DNA of 64,000 nucleotides from Lingula anatina (Eukaryota; Brachiopoda; Lingulata; Lingulida; Lingulidae): NCBI RefSeq assembly GCF_001039355.2, contig NW_019775878.1, positions 54,607 to 118,606 of the forward strand, read 5' to 3'. Shown piece by piece: positions 25,888 to 37,011 of this stretch (position 1 is its first letter; each line of letters starts with the position of its first letter). The notes under the pieces were generated by a model. It saw only the letters and a program-made list of their open reading frames with translations, ran no database searches and was not told where the DNA came from. The position numbers and the translations under genes were made by a program.

Positions 25888-28130
25888 TGTGCCCCGGTAC
25901 TTCGGCATTTTTCCCGTTAAAATGTAGTTGTACATACATGTACATGTACTATTAAGCTCAACGCGTTTACTGAAATACCAGTATCAATTAAATTATAACA
26001 TATGGAGATAATGGACTATTCACCTGTCTCTACACTGAATCATTTCTTGTTTCCCAATACGAATGGTATTCCCAATACCAATACATCACACTGATCTAGT
26101 TGAATACGTTTTATTTCTAATTGCAATGTTTTTTCATATTAATACTGATATTTACTCTTTAAATGCAAATCATCATCATCATCTGCATAATTTTTATCAT
26201 TATTATTATATTTTGGTTAGGCGTAGAAGGATTCATCTTGGACTTTCTTGAGAACCAAGTCAGCGATATTGTCGGTATGGTTATCCCTCTGCCAGCGTCT
26301 GATATCTTGGGTTGGTTCGGAATTTCAAGTAACAAAGACAAGCAGAGGAAGTATCGAGACGAGCTGAAGAAGGCCAAGTCCGACCTTCAGAATTCCCAAA
26401 CCTCAGTCACGCGAAGTCTCGCGAGAGTTCAGTCAGATTGTAAATTGATCGATGATGTAAGTTCACCCTTACCCCAGTCACGCAAAGTCTCGCAAGATTT
26501 CAATCAGATTGTGAATTGTTCAGTGCTGTAAGAAAACGAGGAAGATACTTGTTAGAAGTGGGTTTTATGAACACATTTTGGTTTATTTTTTAAATTCCTC
26601 GTATTTCTTGCATACTAAGTACTGCTGACAGTCTGCGTGAATTTTCATGCTCCTAACTAATAACGTTCCTTTACCATTTCTATCTATCTATCTATTTCCA
26701 TTGACGCTTGATCTTCCCTTGGCAAAATAATTTCCGATATTTTGTATTTTTTTTAATTCAAAAATCTGCAGCTACATTTTTTTAAATTTTCCCTTCATCC
26801 ATTTCCCTTACAGTCCTGGCCAAAGATTCGTGCAGAAATTTCCAGATCTCTGAAGTCGGTGATGACCATGGGCGCGGACCTGAAAGAGGCCTTCCCTGAT
26901 TTGGGCATCAAGCTCCGCACGTTGAACACCAACATAGTGAATTTCATCACAGGTGGTAGTTACTCGGAGGCCAAGGCTAAGATAATGCTCAACTTCGTCA
27001 AATGGGAGCTGAAGTACATGCAGGAGGAATTTTATCCAAAGGTATTACATGTTTAAATGGCATACTATAGATAAAGGTTAACCTAAATAAAAGACACTAT
27101 GATATTCCATCCTGAAGGCATGCGGGTACTTGTGCAGTAAGCGTTAGCCCGCTGTATAGAAAACAATTTGATAATCTGTAAAAAATTTCTAATTTAATCA
27201 ATGGTGTGATCATGCTCTTAGTTATACAAAAACCCGTTCAGAAAAGATCGGCCATTAAGTCACATTGGGGGTTGAAAGTTTCTCATTTTGGGCTCACGTT
27301 AATATTTCACCTCTGTCCGGACAATGACTCCGTTATATATATTTTTTGCTTATTATTTGTACACTCATTGTATGCTTTAGAGATTTAGATTAAAACTCTT
27401 CAGAACGGTTTCATGTTACATGTACATTGCAGCTTAAAGTAACAAATGAAGCCAGCATCGTTTCTTTCTTCAAATTTGTAATCGGAAAGTTAATTGACCC
27501 ATTTATCCGTCTCAGTATCTTTGCCCTCGATTGCGTTGCCTTTGTCTTAAATTACTTTGTCGTTGAAACTTTTTGAATGATCTTGGAAATAAAAAGAAAA
27601 TATCCAATGACTGATTACCGGTATGTCTAATAGCAATTACCATACGTTTGCAGCTGAACAACGCAATGAAAGACATATTCGGAACCACGGACAAAGACCA
27701 ACTGGCCAAACTCATACGGATTGCAGATGATGTCGCAAAACAGATGAAGATCGACGCCTCTTTGGACGCCATTATGTCCACCATTGCGCCAATTGACGCA
27801 ACGCTCAGTATCCTAGACATCCTCCGTATGCAGGCGAAACTTTTCCCCAAACGCAAGTGCTACAGAATCTACCCCTTTGCGCCAGCTCGAAACAACCAGA
27901 AACACCCAACATATGACGTCACTACCACGCAGGCGTTGTACTCCATCCGGGACGCCATCAAGAACGGGCTGGCGTTTGCTCCCAACACGTGCGCTGGGGT
28001 GGATGCTGTGAGGAAGGTCACCCTTGCGAAGGAGAGCCAGATGACAAATGCTCTGTTCAATTATTTGTTGAAAACGATCGATCCAAGCACCACGTGTGCT
28101 CCCGGCGTCACAGGGGACATATGCGCATAG
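21446..28130 (+). CDS. Unrecognised secreted helical protein, 465 residues
   Basis: Eight coding exons: 21446-21509, 21809-21897, 23710-23756, 24885-24993, 25430-25577, 26221-26456, 26814-27041 and 27654-28130. All have GT/AG borders and consistent phase. Residues 1-21 form a clear signal peptide. The rest is rich in Lys, Glu, Leu and Gln with coiled-coil-like stretches (about residues 52-103, 130-152 and 195-231). An amphipathic, hydrophobic segment lies mid-protein at about 153-189 and includes GFILDFLENQ and PASDILGWFG. The C-terminal exon carries four of the cysteines. I do not recognise a family. Two long helical arms around a hydrophobic insert recall the general plan of alpha-helical pore-forming proteins such as ClyA, but no motif proves this; a structural or binding role is equally possible. 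Confidence 0.8.
21713..21766 (+). repeat. Duplicated exon end and donor upstream of coding exon 2
   Basis: This stretch is homologous to 21855-21908, the 3' end of coding exon 2 plus its donor. Both read like ITSKCPDYPDFTE (relic) or VTSKCPDYPDYTE (exon), followed by GGTAAGTTT. The offset is 142 bases. The relic cannot be spliced in the gene's phase from the acceptor-like CACAG just before it without meeting a stop or shifting frame. I read it as a non-functional duplicate. Confidence 0.75.
24165..24453. mobile_element. MITE flanked by TA, interior built of GCAGTAG-like words
   Basis: Terminal inverted repeats of about 20 bases start CCCGCACGAAAATGCAGTAG on the left. The right end reads CTACTGCGTTTTCGTGCGGG. 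The element is bounded by TA on both sides. The interior repeats words such as GCAGTAG, GAAGCAT and TACTGCA on both strands. It lies in an intron of the secreted-protein gene and has no coding capacity. Confidence 0.8.
25747..25833. mobile_element. Palindromic element, diverged copy 2
   Basis: It shares the ends CCACCCTCTCGCGA and GGTGACAGTGTATT and the flank TATCAAATAAT with the element at 9018-9110. The central palindrome is more decayed. It lies in an intron of the secreted-protein gene. Confidence 0.7.
25857..25884. repeat. (CT)n microsatellite
   Basis: A run of CT dinucleotides follows the palindromic element. Confidence 0.9.
26475..26531 (+). repeat. Duplicate of the end of coding exon 6 plus donor
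   Basis: It is homologous to 26404-26460 at an offset of 71 bases. Both contain CAGTCACGC, AGTCTCGC, a CAGATTGT block and a terminal GTAAG. The second donor at 26528 is intact. Because 71 is not a multiple of three, its use would change the frame downstream. It could be an alternative donor or a neutral tandem duplication. Confidence 0.8.
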
Positions 28131-28333
28131 TCGACCCGATGACGTATCTATGACAAGTCAACGTTGGTCTTTGTTATGCTTCCATAAGTAACTAGTGAAA
28201 ATATTGATGACTTTATTTCTTGTTCAATTTTCAAAGTAAATTCTACCAGGGTGTGCATACTCCTACCGCTTGCCGCACAAATTAAAGTGATGATTAATAT
28301 GAGAGGCTTCTTGTTTTAATCTGAAGAATTGTT

Positions 28334-28339
28334 AATAAA
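28334..28339 (+). other. Polyadenylation signal of the secreted-protein gene
   Basis: AATAAA lies about 200 bases after the stop codon. A weaker ATTAAA lies at 28281-28286. Confidence 0.55.
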
Positions 28340-28396
28340 TGTACTAACCATGGGAAATAAGATGTACAATGTTGTATTTTTAAAGCAATGTTTCAC

Positions 28397-28580
28397 TTAA
28401 AGGAAGACGTCACTTTCTGTGGCCGGCCATTTTTGCACCAGTGACGTCAGAATCCTATTGATGCTCCGCTCGTCTGTCGTATTGCACAGGGGCAATCAAA
28501 CTGGCCATATAACAACTGCATATGATTAAGCACTATCATTTAGTCATTTTAGGCCTCAGAAAGTGACGCACCCCCTTTAA
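28397..28580. mobile_element. Short MITE ending in TTAA
   Basis: The left end is TTAAAGG...CGTCACTTTCTG and the right end is CAGAAAGTGACG...CCTTTAA. These are inverted repeats of about 25 bases with a short mismatch block. TTAA occurs at both boundaries, which would fit a TTAA or TA target duplication. No coding capacity. Confidence 0.75.
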
Positions 28581-29392
28581 CATTTTCTCCACAGTCTGTC
28601 CCGTCGATCAAGTTTCTCGGTGTGCTGTGATGTTTTGTAGACGTGACTTGTTTGTCGTAGAAAAAGTTAGATACTTGTAATCAATTTTCTTATGCCGTTC
28701 CGTCAAAATTTCGGTAAATTCTTGTAGACTGTTTGCTGCTTATGTTTAGAATTCTCCATTATCAAATATTACAGGTGAATGAATCTTTGAGCTAATTTAT
28801 AGTAACTTGTACTCTGTAATATTTTTCTGCAGTGAAATAAACTTTACTTCCGACTTCCAAAATTACGAAACACTTTGCTTTTATATTGAGTCAGCTGAAG
28901 GAAATTGCTTTATTTACAAACTCCATATTTGTACACCAGGTATTGTCTCCAACACACAAACGGGCAAAGCTAAACAGAATTGTCAATAAAATATAAACAA
29001 ATAAACAAAATTGTATTAAAAGCAACCAGGCAAGCAGCCATAGTAACTTATAAAGTAACTCCGAAACCATGATTCTCTTCAAACAATGACGATGTCATTC
29101 AAGACCTTAAACTGTATGCATAGAGGTAGATTTCGCGTATTGCTGAACGTGATCCAGAAAAAAAATGGGAGAGCGGCAGACATTAACCCTTGAAGCTTTA
29201 TCGCCTCTGTCGCAATGGCCCATAACTGAGCGAGGAAGGGTAATAATTTCATTACATCTAGAACAAGGTCAAGTGCCTTAACTGATTAAATGGGTCACGG
29301 TATCGCTGTGTTGGTTCGGTTTCAAATATCAGTTCGATAACTAAACACTTGCTGATAACATTACGGCAAAGGGTCTGTTCTTCTTGATCAAC

Positions 29393-31285
29393 ATGTCTTT
29401 ACCGCCGGATTTCCATAGTTTGCATCCCGAGTCTCAAGCGTTCTTGAAGTACCTCAGTGAGGAGAGTGCCAGTCGTCAAGAGGAAATAACCCCGGAACTA
29501 GCCAGGGAAGCAGCTTTGGCGACCACCCTCGAGTCAGATGGCAGGTTAGACTTTGAGTACCAAGGAGAGCGACGGGAATATATTGTCCCTTCGCCGCACG
29601 ATTCGGGTAGGACACTACCAGTGAGCGCAGCGTGTTGGTACAAAGTTGAAGCAGCGTTGAATGCACTTCTTCATTTTGAGAGTCTGCTGCTCGAGTCGTC
29701 ATCTGCAAATAAGTTCAATTCAAACCAATTTGATCTCTCTCTCTCCGTCTCTCTCTCTCACTCTCTCTCTCCGCCTAAATTTAGATAAAAATACGAGTAT
29801 ATTGATACAGATATAGTTGTAATAAAATTGCGACATTCTGAACGTGCCTCAGAACACAGGCTTAATTCTGTTACAGCTGGTATCCCAGTCTGGGTGTACA
29901 TCCCCAGCACAGTGGCGCCACACCCGGCTATATTCGTGTATTTCCACGGTGGTGGCTTCACAGTCGGGAACCGGGTCACCCATGACACGTGCTGCAAGAT
30001 GGTCGCGACGTACGTACACGTAGAGACTATACATCTATACGTCTTCCGCATTCATCATAAAAGAATGGTTGTCACCACGAATGAAAAGCTTTGCGCTTAC
30101 AACCGGATCTCTCCTAGACCCCATTCCTTTAGATATCATTGGCCTACGTGGATATACCCAACTCTCCCCAAATGCAATCAGTTTAACTGCATGACATGCC
30201 TCCTCTTGTTTCTAACGTACTCGTAATCACCAGCTTTTCTGTTTTTTACTTCACCCCAGGAGAAGGCGTGTCATTCAACTAACCTGATTGCAGTCAGCAA
30301 AAATCCCACAGGGATGGGTCGATCCACGAAGTCGATGGTGACTACTGGAATGGGGCCTAATTAGATTCGCGATAAAACCATTTTGCCTATGTCGGGTCAT
30401 TCCGTATTTTCAACGTCACACATTCCTAGCTAGGAAAAAATTACACTGAAATACAAAATCTTCTTCCCTTAACTGCCCTACCACTTCGTCTTAACACAGA
30501 GAGTCGAAGTGCGTGATGGTGAACGTGGACTACAGACTTGCCCCCGAACATAAACTTCCTGCCCCTATGGACGACGGTATAGCGGCCGTGAGGTGGGCCA
30601 TGGACAACAAGGCACTCATTGGTTAGTATAGCGTAGTCATAGATGTTTGTGTTAAACACAAAAAGTAAGATTCTTTTAGATTTATGTTTGAACTGTCCCA
30701 ATGATTCATTTAATTCAACGAACGTTGCATAGCTCTGATTGTGCGTTGCATTAAGATATAAAGAAATAAAGATATAAAGTGTTTTGGGTTCAGAACTATA
30801 GTGTATTATGTGTACATGTACTTATTAGATATGGTATGTTTAAAACATAGGAACTCTTTAACATGTGAATAAAATATTATTTTCCTCCAGGTGGCAGTCC
30901 GAGTAGTAAAGTCGGAATTGGCGGGGATAGTGCTGGTGGGCGCATTGCGTCATCTGTAGCACATGACGTCACGGGACTGGCCTTCCAGGTAGTATGACGT
31001 CATCTCTTTCCATTATCCCTCATCTATAATACCGGGGTAGTGCATGTAACTATAACCGCCCTCACAACTTGCCCACTCCCCAATATTCAGATAGTTACTT
31101 CCCGTTACCAGGGACATAATAAGTTGAATCAAATAATTACGAGTAAATTTATGGTATATGTATTTAGTTTTGTTTGGCTTATTCCCGTTAGTCATAGGAG
31201 TGCAGAGTAATTTAGCACACATTTGAAGTACATGGTAGACCTCTTATTGTCTAACTTCCTCTCCGACTTTTACACACACACACAC

Positions 31286-31318
<33 letters not shown>

Positions 31319-32701
31319 CACACACGCACACACTATCTGGGTATGCATGCTTTCTTCCAGATCCTGGTGTACACGTGTGTAGATGCCACCTACCCCTTCC
31401 CCTCCAGTCAGCTGTTTGCAGAAGGCTATGGCCTCACAATGGCTTCCATGCTCTGGTAGGTATATTGGTAAAAAGTCTACTTAAAAGACGAATAAAAAAC
31501 TTGATATCTCTGGTTATTAGCCTGTTCTATCAGTAATGACTAAAATGATAAATTCAAGAAAAAAGCGATCTTATTCTGGTTTTGTCAGGTATCTCTCAGG
31601 GTAAAATTCTCGATAGATCGAGCAACACACGTTTTACAAAATTTTAAAATAAGGACTCTAAAAAGCACTTAACTTGCAGGTACGCAAAACAGTTTACAAA
31701 AGACGAATCTGACAGGAGCGATCCAAGACTATCAACAATAAAAAGGCCAAGGTTCGGCCACCTTCCCCCAACGCTGTTCGTTGTGGCCAGCCATGATCCT
31801 ATTAGGGACGATAGTGCGGGTGAGATTTTTATTGTCACACCTAACACAATGGGTATTTAACTTTGCCACATCAAACATGATTGGCTAGATGATCATATTG
31901 TATCAAAGCACCATGTTAGAGCCAAAGAATCATATAATGTTCGTTTTCCCCAATAAATGTCGTTCTGTCATTTATCAGTGATGATGTAACACGGCCGCAT
32001 AGAAAGTCAAGAAGTACCTGAACCAATCGCATTTATTTTTTGGTCAGCCCCCCCCCCCCCAACACCGCTCCAAAAATACTAAACCGCCGACACATCTTTG
32101 TGTACATGTATTGATATAAGGTTCAGAACCATGCATTAAAGTTAATTAACCTTGGTCATTATGAACCATGGCCAATCATTAAAAACGTTAACCCCCTGCA
32201 TAGATCCCATTATTGTTATATCAGACCTCGTGAATTCGTGTATTGCAGCTTATGCCAGTAAACTATCAGAGGCGGGCGTGAAGAACGAGACATTGTACCT
32301 GGAGGGAGTGGTCCACACGTTCTTCCGGCTGCCAGGTAACCTTATTACTGTTACTCCTCACCTTGAAAACAGTGCTAATTTACATGAGGTTTTCGGTCAT
32401 AACTTTTGTCAAATATAAGAAACGACAAAAACATATAGTTTATGATTTGTTTTTGTATGTTTTTAGATTCTGCAAGTTCAAAATAAATGGTTTTTTTATC
32501 GCAATAAAAATTCAACATACAGTTTATAACGTTGAATCGTTGTCTGCAGGGAAAGAATGAAAAATACAATACTGATGTCGTATTGTTATTATTATGTCTT
32601 ATTATTATTATTCTTTTCAATCTACTGCAGGCTTCTTCAAGGAGAATTGCCAGAAAGCATACAAGAAGGTGGCACAGTTTATTCAGGAGAACGCCCAATA
32701 A
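29393..32701 (+). CDS. Alpha/beta-hydrolase of the HSL/AADAC type (esterase)
   Basis: Eight exons: 29393-29606, 29877-30009, 30500-30621, 30891-30988, 31361-31455, 31680-31819, 32249-32335 and 32631-32701. Phases agree, giving 319 residues. The oxyanion-hole motif HGGGF is at residues 95-99. DYRLAPEHKLPAP follows. The nucleophile motif GDSAGG places the catalytic serine at residue 170. Asp260 (in SHDPIRDD) and His290 (in VVHTFF) complete the expected triad. There is no signal peptide or N-terminal membrane anchor, unlike vertebrate AADAC. With the MSLPPDFHSLHPESQAFLKY start, this resembles bacterial family IV esterases. It probably hydrolyses short acyl esters in the cytosol; the substrate is unknown. 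The ATG is the first in frame after an upstream TGA. Confidence 0.9.
31272..31332. repeat. (CA)n microsatellite in an esterase intron
   Basis: An interrupted CA run with TA and CG variants ends about 30 bases before the exon 5 acceptor. Confidence 0.95.
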
Positions 32702-33090
32702 ACGTGATTGGAGGGCGTGTGTAACACACTTTAAACATGTTGACTGCCCTTGGACCGTGTTGATAATGGACGTATAACATTACTCCAAGTAAATGATTCA
32801 GATTACCCCCCCCCCCCTTACACAGAGAAGCGATTTTCGTCTCTTTTTTGTGTGACCAGAAATATGGTGGACAAATATTTTTTTGGCCTAGGTAGGATTA
32901 AAAGTCCAACTTGGCCTGGCCAATTTACACAGACATTCTGTCTAGGTCAAATTAAAATCTGTCTGAGCAATAATGCAATCCGACTAGGTAAAATTGAAAT
33001 TACTATAGGAACACTAAAACGCCATAAACCCGTTTCCAGTTGTATATTTAAACAGTATTAGGATGCATATTTTATACGTAAAAAAGATTG

Positions 33091-33096
33091 AATAAA
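33091..33096 (+). other. Candidate polyadenylation signal of the esterase gene
   Basis: AATAAA lies about 390 bases after the stop. A second AATAAA occurs at 33140-33145. Confidence 0.45.
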
Positions 33097-33435
33097 ACTG
33101 CGTGATTGTTTTCCTATGTTCATGAAATCGTAAAGTTTGAATAAAAAGCATGTTTTCCTATTGTTGTTGGCGTTATAAAATAACAAAAATAGCTTTTAGG
33201 CTGTACTGTAGTTTGTTATTGTTTTTTTTTATTTTAGTTTTGCTCTCTTTTTCTTCTCTTCTTTTGTCTTTATTTTATCTCATTTTATTGTTAAGCATCA
33301 TTTATTATCCTCAGCATACTAACTTCAGGCACCCTGAAAATAAATTAAGTCGCGCGGATTGGGGTAGTGTGGGGTAGTGTGGGGTGGGTGGGATGGGCGT
33401 GGCTAACCATTCCTGTCAAGATTGCCATGGTTACA

Positions 33436-33478
33436 AATCTGTGTTTGTGTGTGTGTGTGTGTGGGGGGGGGGGGGGGG
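33436..33478. repeat. (GT)n tract followed by a G run
   Basis: GT dinucleotides run into about 17 G. It lies just upstream of the tentative first exon of the ColQ-like gene and makes frames that read through it meaningless. Confidence 0.9.
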
Positions 33479-33522
33479 CACTCCCATCTACCCCCCTCCG
33501 CGGCTCCTACCCCAATAAACTT

Positions 33523-36500
33523 ATGGGGACCTCTTCTGATGCCACTGGATGCACATCATTACCTGTCAGATGCAAAAGCAGCAAATTAACACAACGTGCG
33601 TCACGCTTGCTCTCCCATCTTGTAACATGTACAGTTGTACGACGTGAATGTCGAAGTTCAAAGGAAAATACGTGGGAAAATTACCCTGACCCTAAAATGT
33701 GGCCTTTATCAGTTGATGCACACAGTTGTAGCCTGACAGGTAAGAGATGAGATATATGTGTTCATACGGTATATTCCACCAAGTACCCTCTGTAGCGTAG
33801 CTTAGAAATGAACCTTCATACATTTACGTGTATCCCAAGCTAACAGGGAAACATGGGGAAGAGAGGGGGCTTCGTCCCGAATCTATATGGGAAAGGCTTG
33901 GCGTATACTGAGTAATCTGGCTGTCCTTATGATGGCCTAAGTTATTTTTTTTCGTTTAACATGTAAGTTTAAAAGACCGATTTTCTCACTTCCTTGGGGG
34001 GGGGGGGGGAAGGCTGAGGAGTCTGTTTCCTATGAATGTGATCTCCTCTAGGTATCATCGTTTAAAGTCATATCTGCAATCCAATCCTGGGGATTCATAT
34101 CATGTGAACTTTTCAAACATCACCTAAAATGACTACCAAAATAATCAGGGGGCACTGACAGAATCCGTCTAGAAGTGATCCTGTAACACAGAATTATTGG
34201 TTAATTGGGAATAAAAATGGAATCTCCAAAAACATAACATTTAGCTTGTTATCCGGGCCAGGCACTACGCGCATCCTTCACTATTACGTTAGGGGTCTAT
34301 AAGAAATAAAAATAAAATAAAAATTAAATTAAAATGAAAAAAGTAGAAAACAGTGGTACGTACACATTGAAATTAATCTAGCACAGCAATGCTCTGAAAC
34401 AGCTCCACAGCTTTCGGTATTTATTCACAACAATCGGCGATAAATGACGTTTGAAAAGGCAGAGCTGGTTCTCACAGGTAGCCTATAAGGGCAAAGTCAT
34501 AGACTCGTGTCAGCCATTAATGATGCGCATAAATAAGATGCGTTTCTCAGGGTGCATCCGGAACCACGTGTGTACAAAAGGGCAGGTGTTTCCAACAAGA
34601 AGAGTGGAGCAGTGTTTGCTGTATGAGGATAAGAAAGACGTGTTGTCCAGTACTGTTGAACTGATATTTGATCAAAACCGATGACCAATGGTCAACTGCT
34701 GAGACCAGTGTAAGTGACAGCTGACAGTCATTGCCATTGAATGCCTTTATTTTATCTCCTTGAAATTCTTTATAGTTGATCAAATAGCAGATGCCGTTAT
34801 ATACATGTGGACTGATGGAATATTAAGATTGTATTTTTGCATGTAGCTATATAATTATATATTAATATTTTCCAATTACAGATAACAAGAAGGGGTGGTC
34901 CAATTAACTGAAATCTCCTTGGGAATTGTGTTTTCCATCATAAAACAGTATTTCATTTTCTTGTAGATACAGGTAGAAGAACAGAATGCATGGCGTCAAA
35001 TGGATACACGTGTGTGGCCTCTTACTCAGCTGCAGGTACACACTGTGTCAGTATATCACGTATAGATATTTAGATGGTAAGTAGGCCTATATGTTCTTAA
35101 GTTGCCTTAAGTCACCCTTTGTTTTTTATATGGGACTCGGTATGACTTTGTACTGCCTGGTGGGAAAGTAGCTCTAAAATTCCTTGTTAATTTTCAAATG
35201 TATGTAACCCTCTCGTGATGCAATTCTTGTCCAAATATTTGTATTTACCGTGGCCGGTGAAAAACCTTCACCGGTTTCCATTTTGGATAACGGGAATAGC
35301 TTAATAAATAGGAACTTATTATTCGCAATTTTGAATTGGTGATAGTACAAAAGTACAAATTTAATTGTTTACTGTATTAAGTTCGAACGCGCGCCATGTG
35401 TCTTTAACGCGGTTTTACCAGTGTTGTGAGAGCGTTCTTGACTCGCAATGGGTCTTTTCAAAAGATCGTGTTGAAAAATCTTAATGTACGATATTCTACA
35501 TGTACATGCAGCATCGACTTCAAAGGGAGTTGCCGAGATGATTTCTTTTGGAACGCTGATGTATTTGACCTATTCTTCACAGGCAGAACTCACCATGTTT
35601 TGTAACCTTAACACTACAACTAGCACTTCAACTAGCTGGAGCAAGCAATTATGCGATTACACCTGACGTTTCTATTGCAGCTACTATTTACAGGCTCCCA
35701 GATTTGTCGGTCCCGCCCTCCGGTGACGTAAATGATCACGTGGTGCCATTCCCGCCAATGCCGGCGCGTCCTCCTCATCCACCAAGTGTCACTGTGGGCG
35801 ACATGTTGACAGAAGTGATATTTTATCTGCTGCGACGGACCAGCAGAGAAGTAAGTCTTGTCTTCTTATAATGGGAGATTTGTTGCCAAGAGAAGGTTTG
35901 ATACAGACATTGCAACAAATCGGTTCAGTAGCCAGCAATTTTAAAGGTTGAAGTTTTTTCTGAAAAATGATTTACCCTTTTGTTGATATAACTTGAAAAA
36001 TGACATAGCAAGAACGTCACATTATAACGCAGAGGAAAGCTTTAATGGCCAAAAGCCCCCCACCCCCCGCAACGCGAGCCCTAAATCTTTACATTAGACT
36101 ATAGTCTTAAAACGGGAAAGATAGCGTGGTACCGCGAACAGCGCGTTTCGACACATTTCATTGTATCCCTAAAACTGAACATTACCAGTACGCTCTTCCT
36201 TTGACTCCTCTCGCTGCACCTTTAAAGAAGCAAGAACCTGGAGAGCAGGCACGGTGTATCCCCAGGATGAAGAATTCAGGTCTTGCGTAAAAATGTTACA
36301 TGTTACTAAATTGCTGTAAATGTCAACCACTTTGACCTGACCCCGATTTCCATACATACGTAAGACGGTGGCCCCTTGAACACACAGAGGTATCGCTTGA
36401 CACCGACATTTAGTATTTAATTAACGGAAAATTGGAGGGATCCAAGAGGCTCGGAGGCAAAGGCTACCAGATGGTTTTTTCCTCTTTGTGTTTGGCAGGA

Positions 36501-36626
36501 TTGTTGGAGATATCTTGTGTAGACCTTTTAGTCCATGTAGATGTGTATTTTTAGCTAATTCAATTACTGAATGTGTACGGTATACACTGTGTTCTTTTAA
36601 ACCACTAGCACTGTTCATTGGCTTTG

Positions 36627-36673
<47 letters not shown>

Positions 36674-36968
36674 ATGAATGTTTTGTCATAACTGTTTGTA
36701 CTTTTCATTTCTTCATATACGTCACTGGTTGTCAGTTTAAAGCATGAGCCATTATTGAGGGAAAAAAGTAAAAACTTTAAAATAGCATTGCATACAATAA
36801 AACAAATTACAGTATAAACTGATTTCTAAGTAATTGTAAATAATTAATTATACAACCTAGTAATGTTGTCGGTAGGTGAAGACTCAGAACGGTCCAACAC
36901 CCGATGGTCTCCCTTCCGGAGGAAATCCGGGTAGACATGACAACACTGGAACAATGAAAGGTAGCTTT

Positions 36969-37011
<43 letters not shown>

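Noticed and set aside
26159-26377. Minus-strand frame opposite the secreted-protein exon
   Set aside because: It is a shadow of the plus-strand exon 26221-26456, which has phase-matched splice sites.
27512-27856. Minus-strand frame of 114 codons
   Set aside because: It is a shadow of the last exon of the secreted-protein gene.
33367-33522. Upstream extension of the tentative ColQ-like first exon
   Set aside because: It reads through a GT/G simple repeat giving Cys-Val and Gly runs, which is not credible protein.
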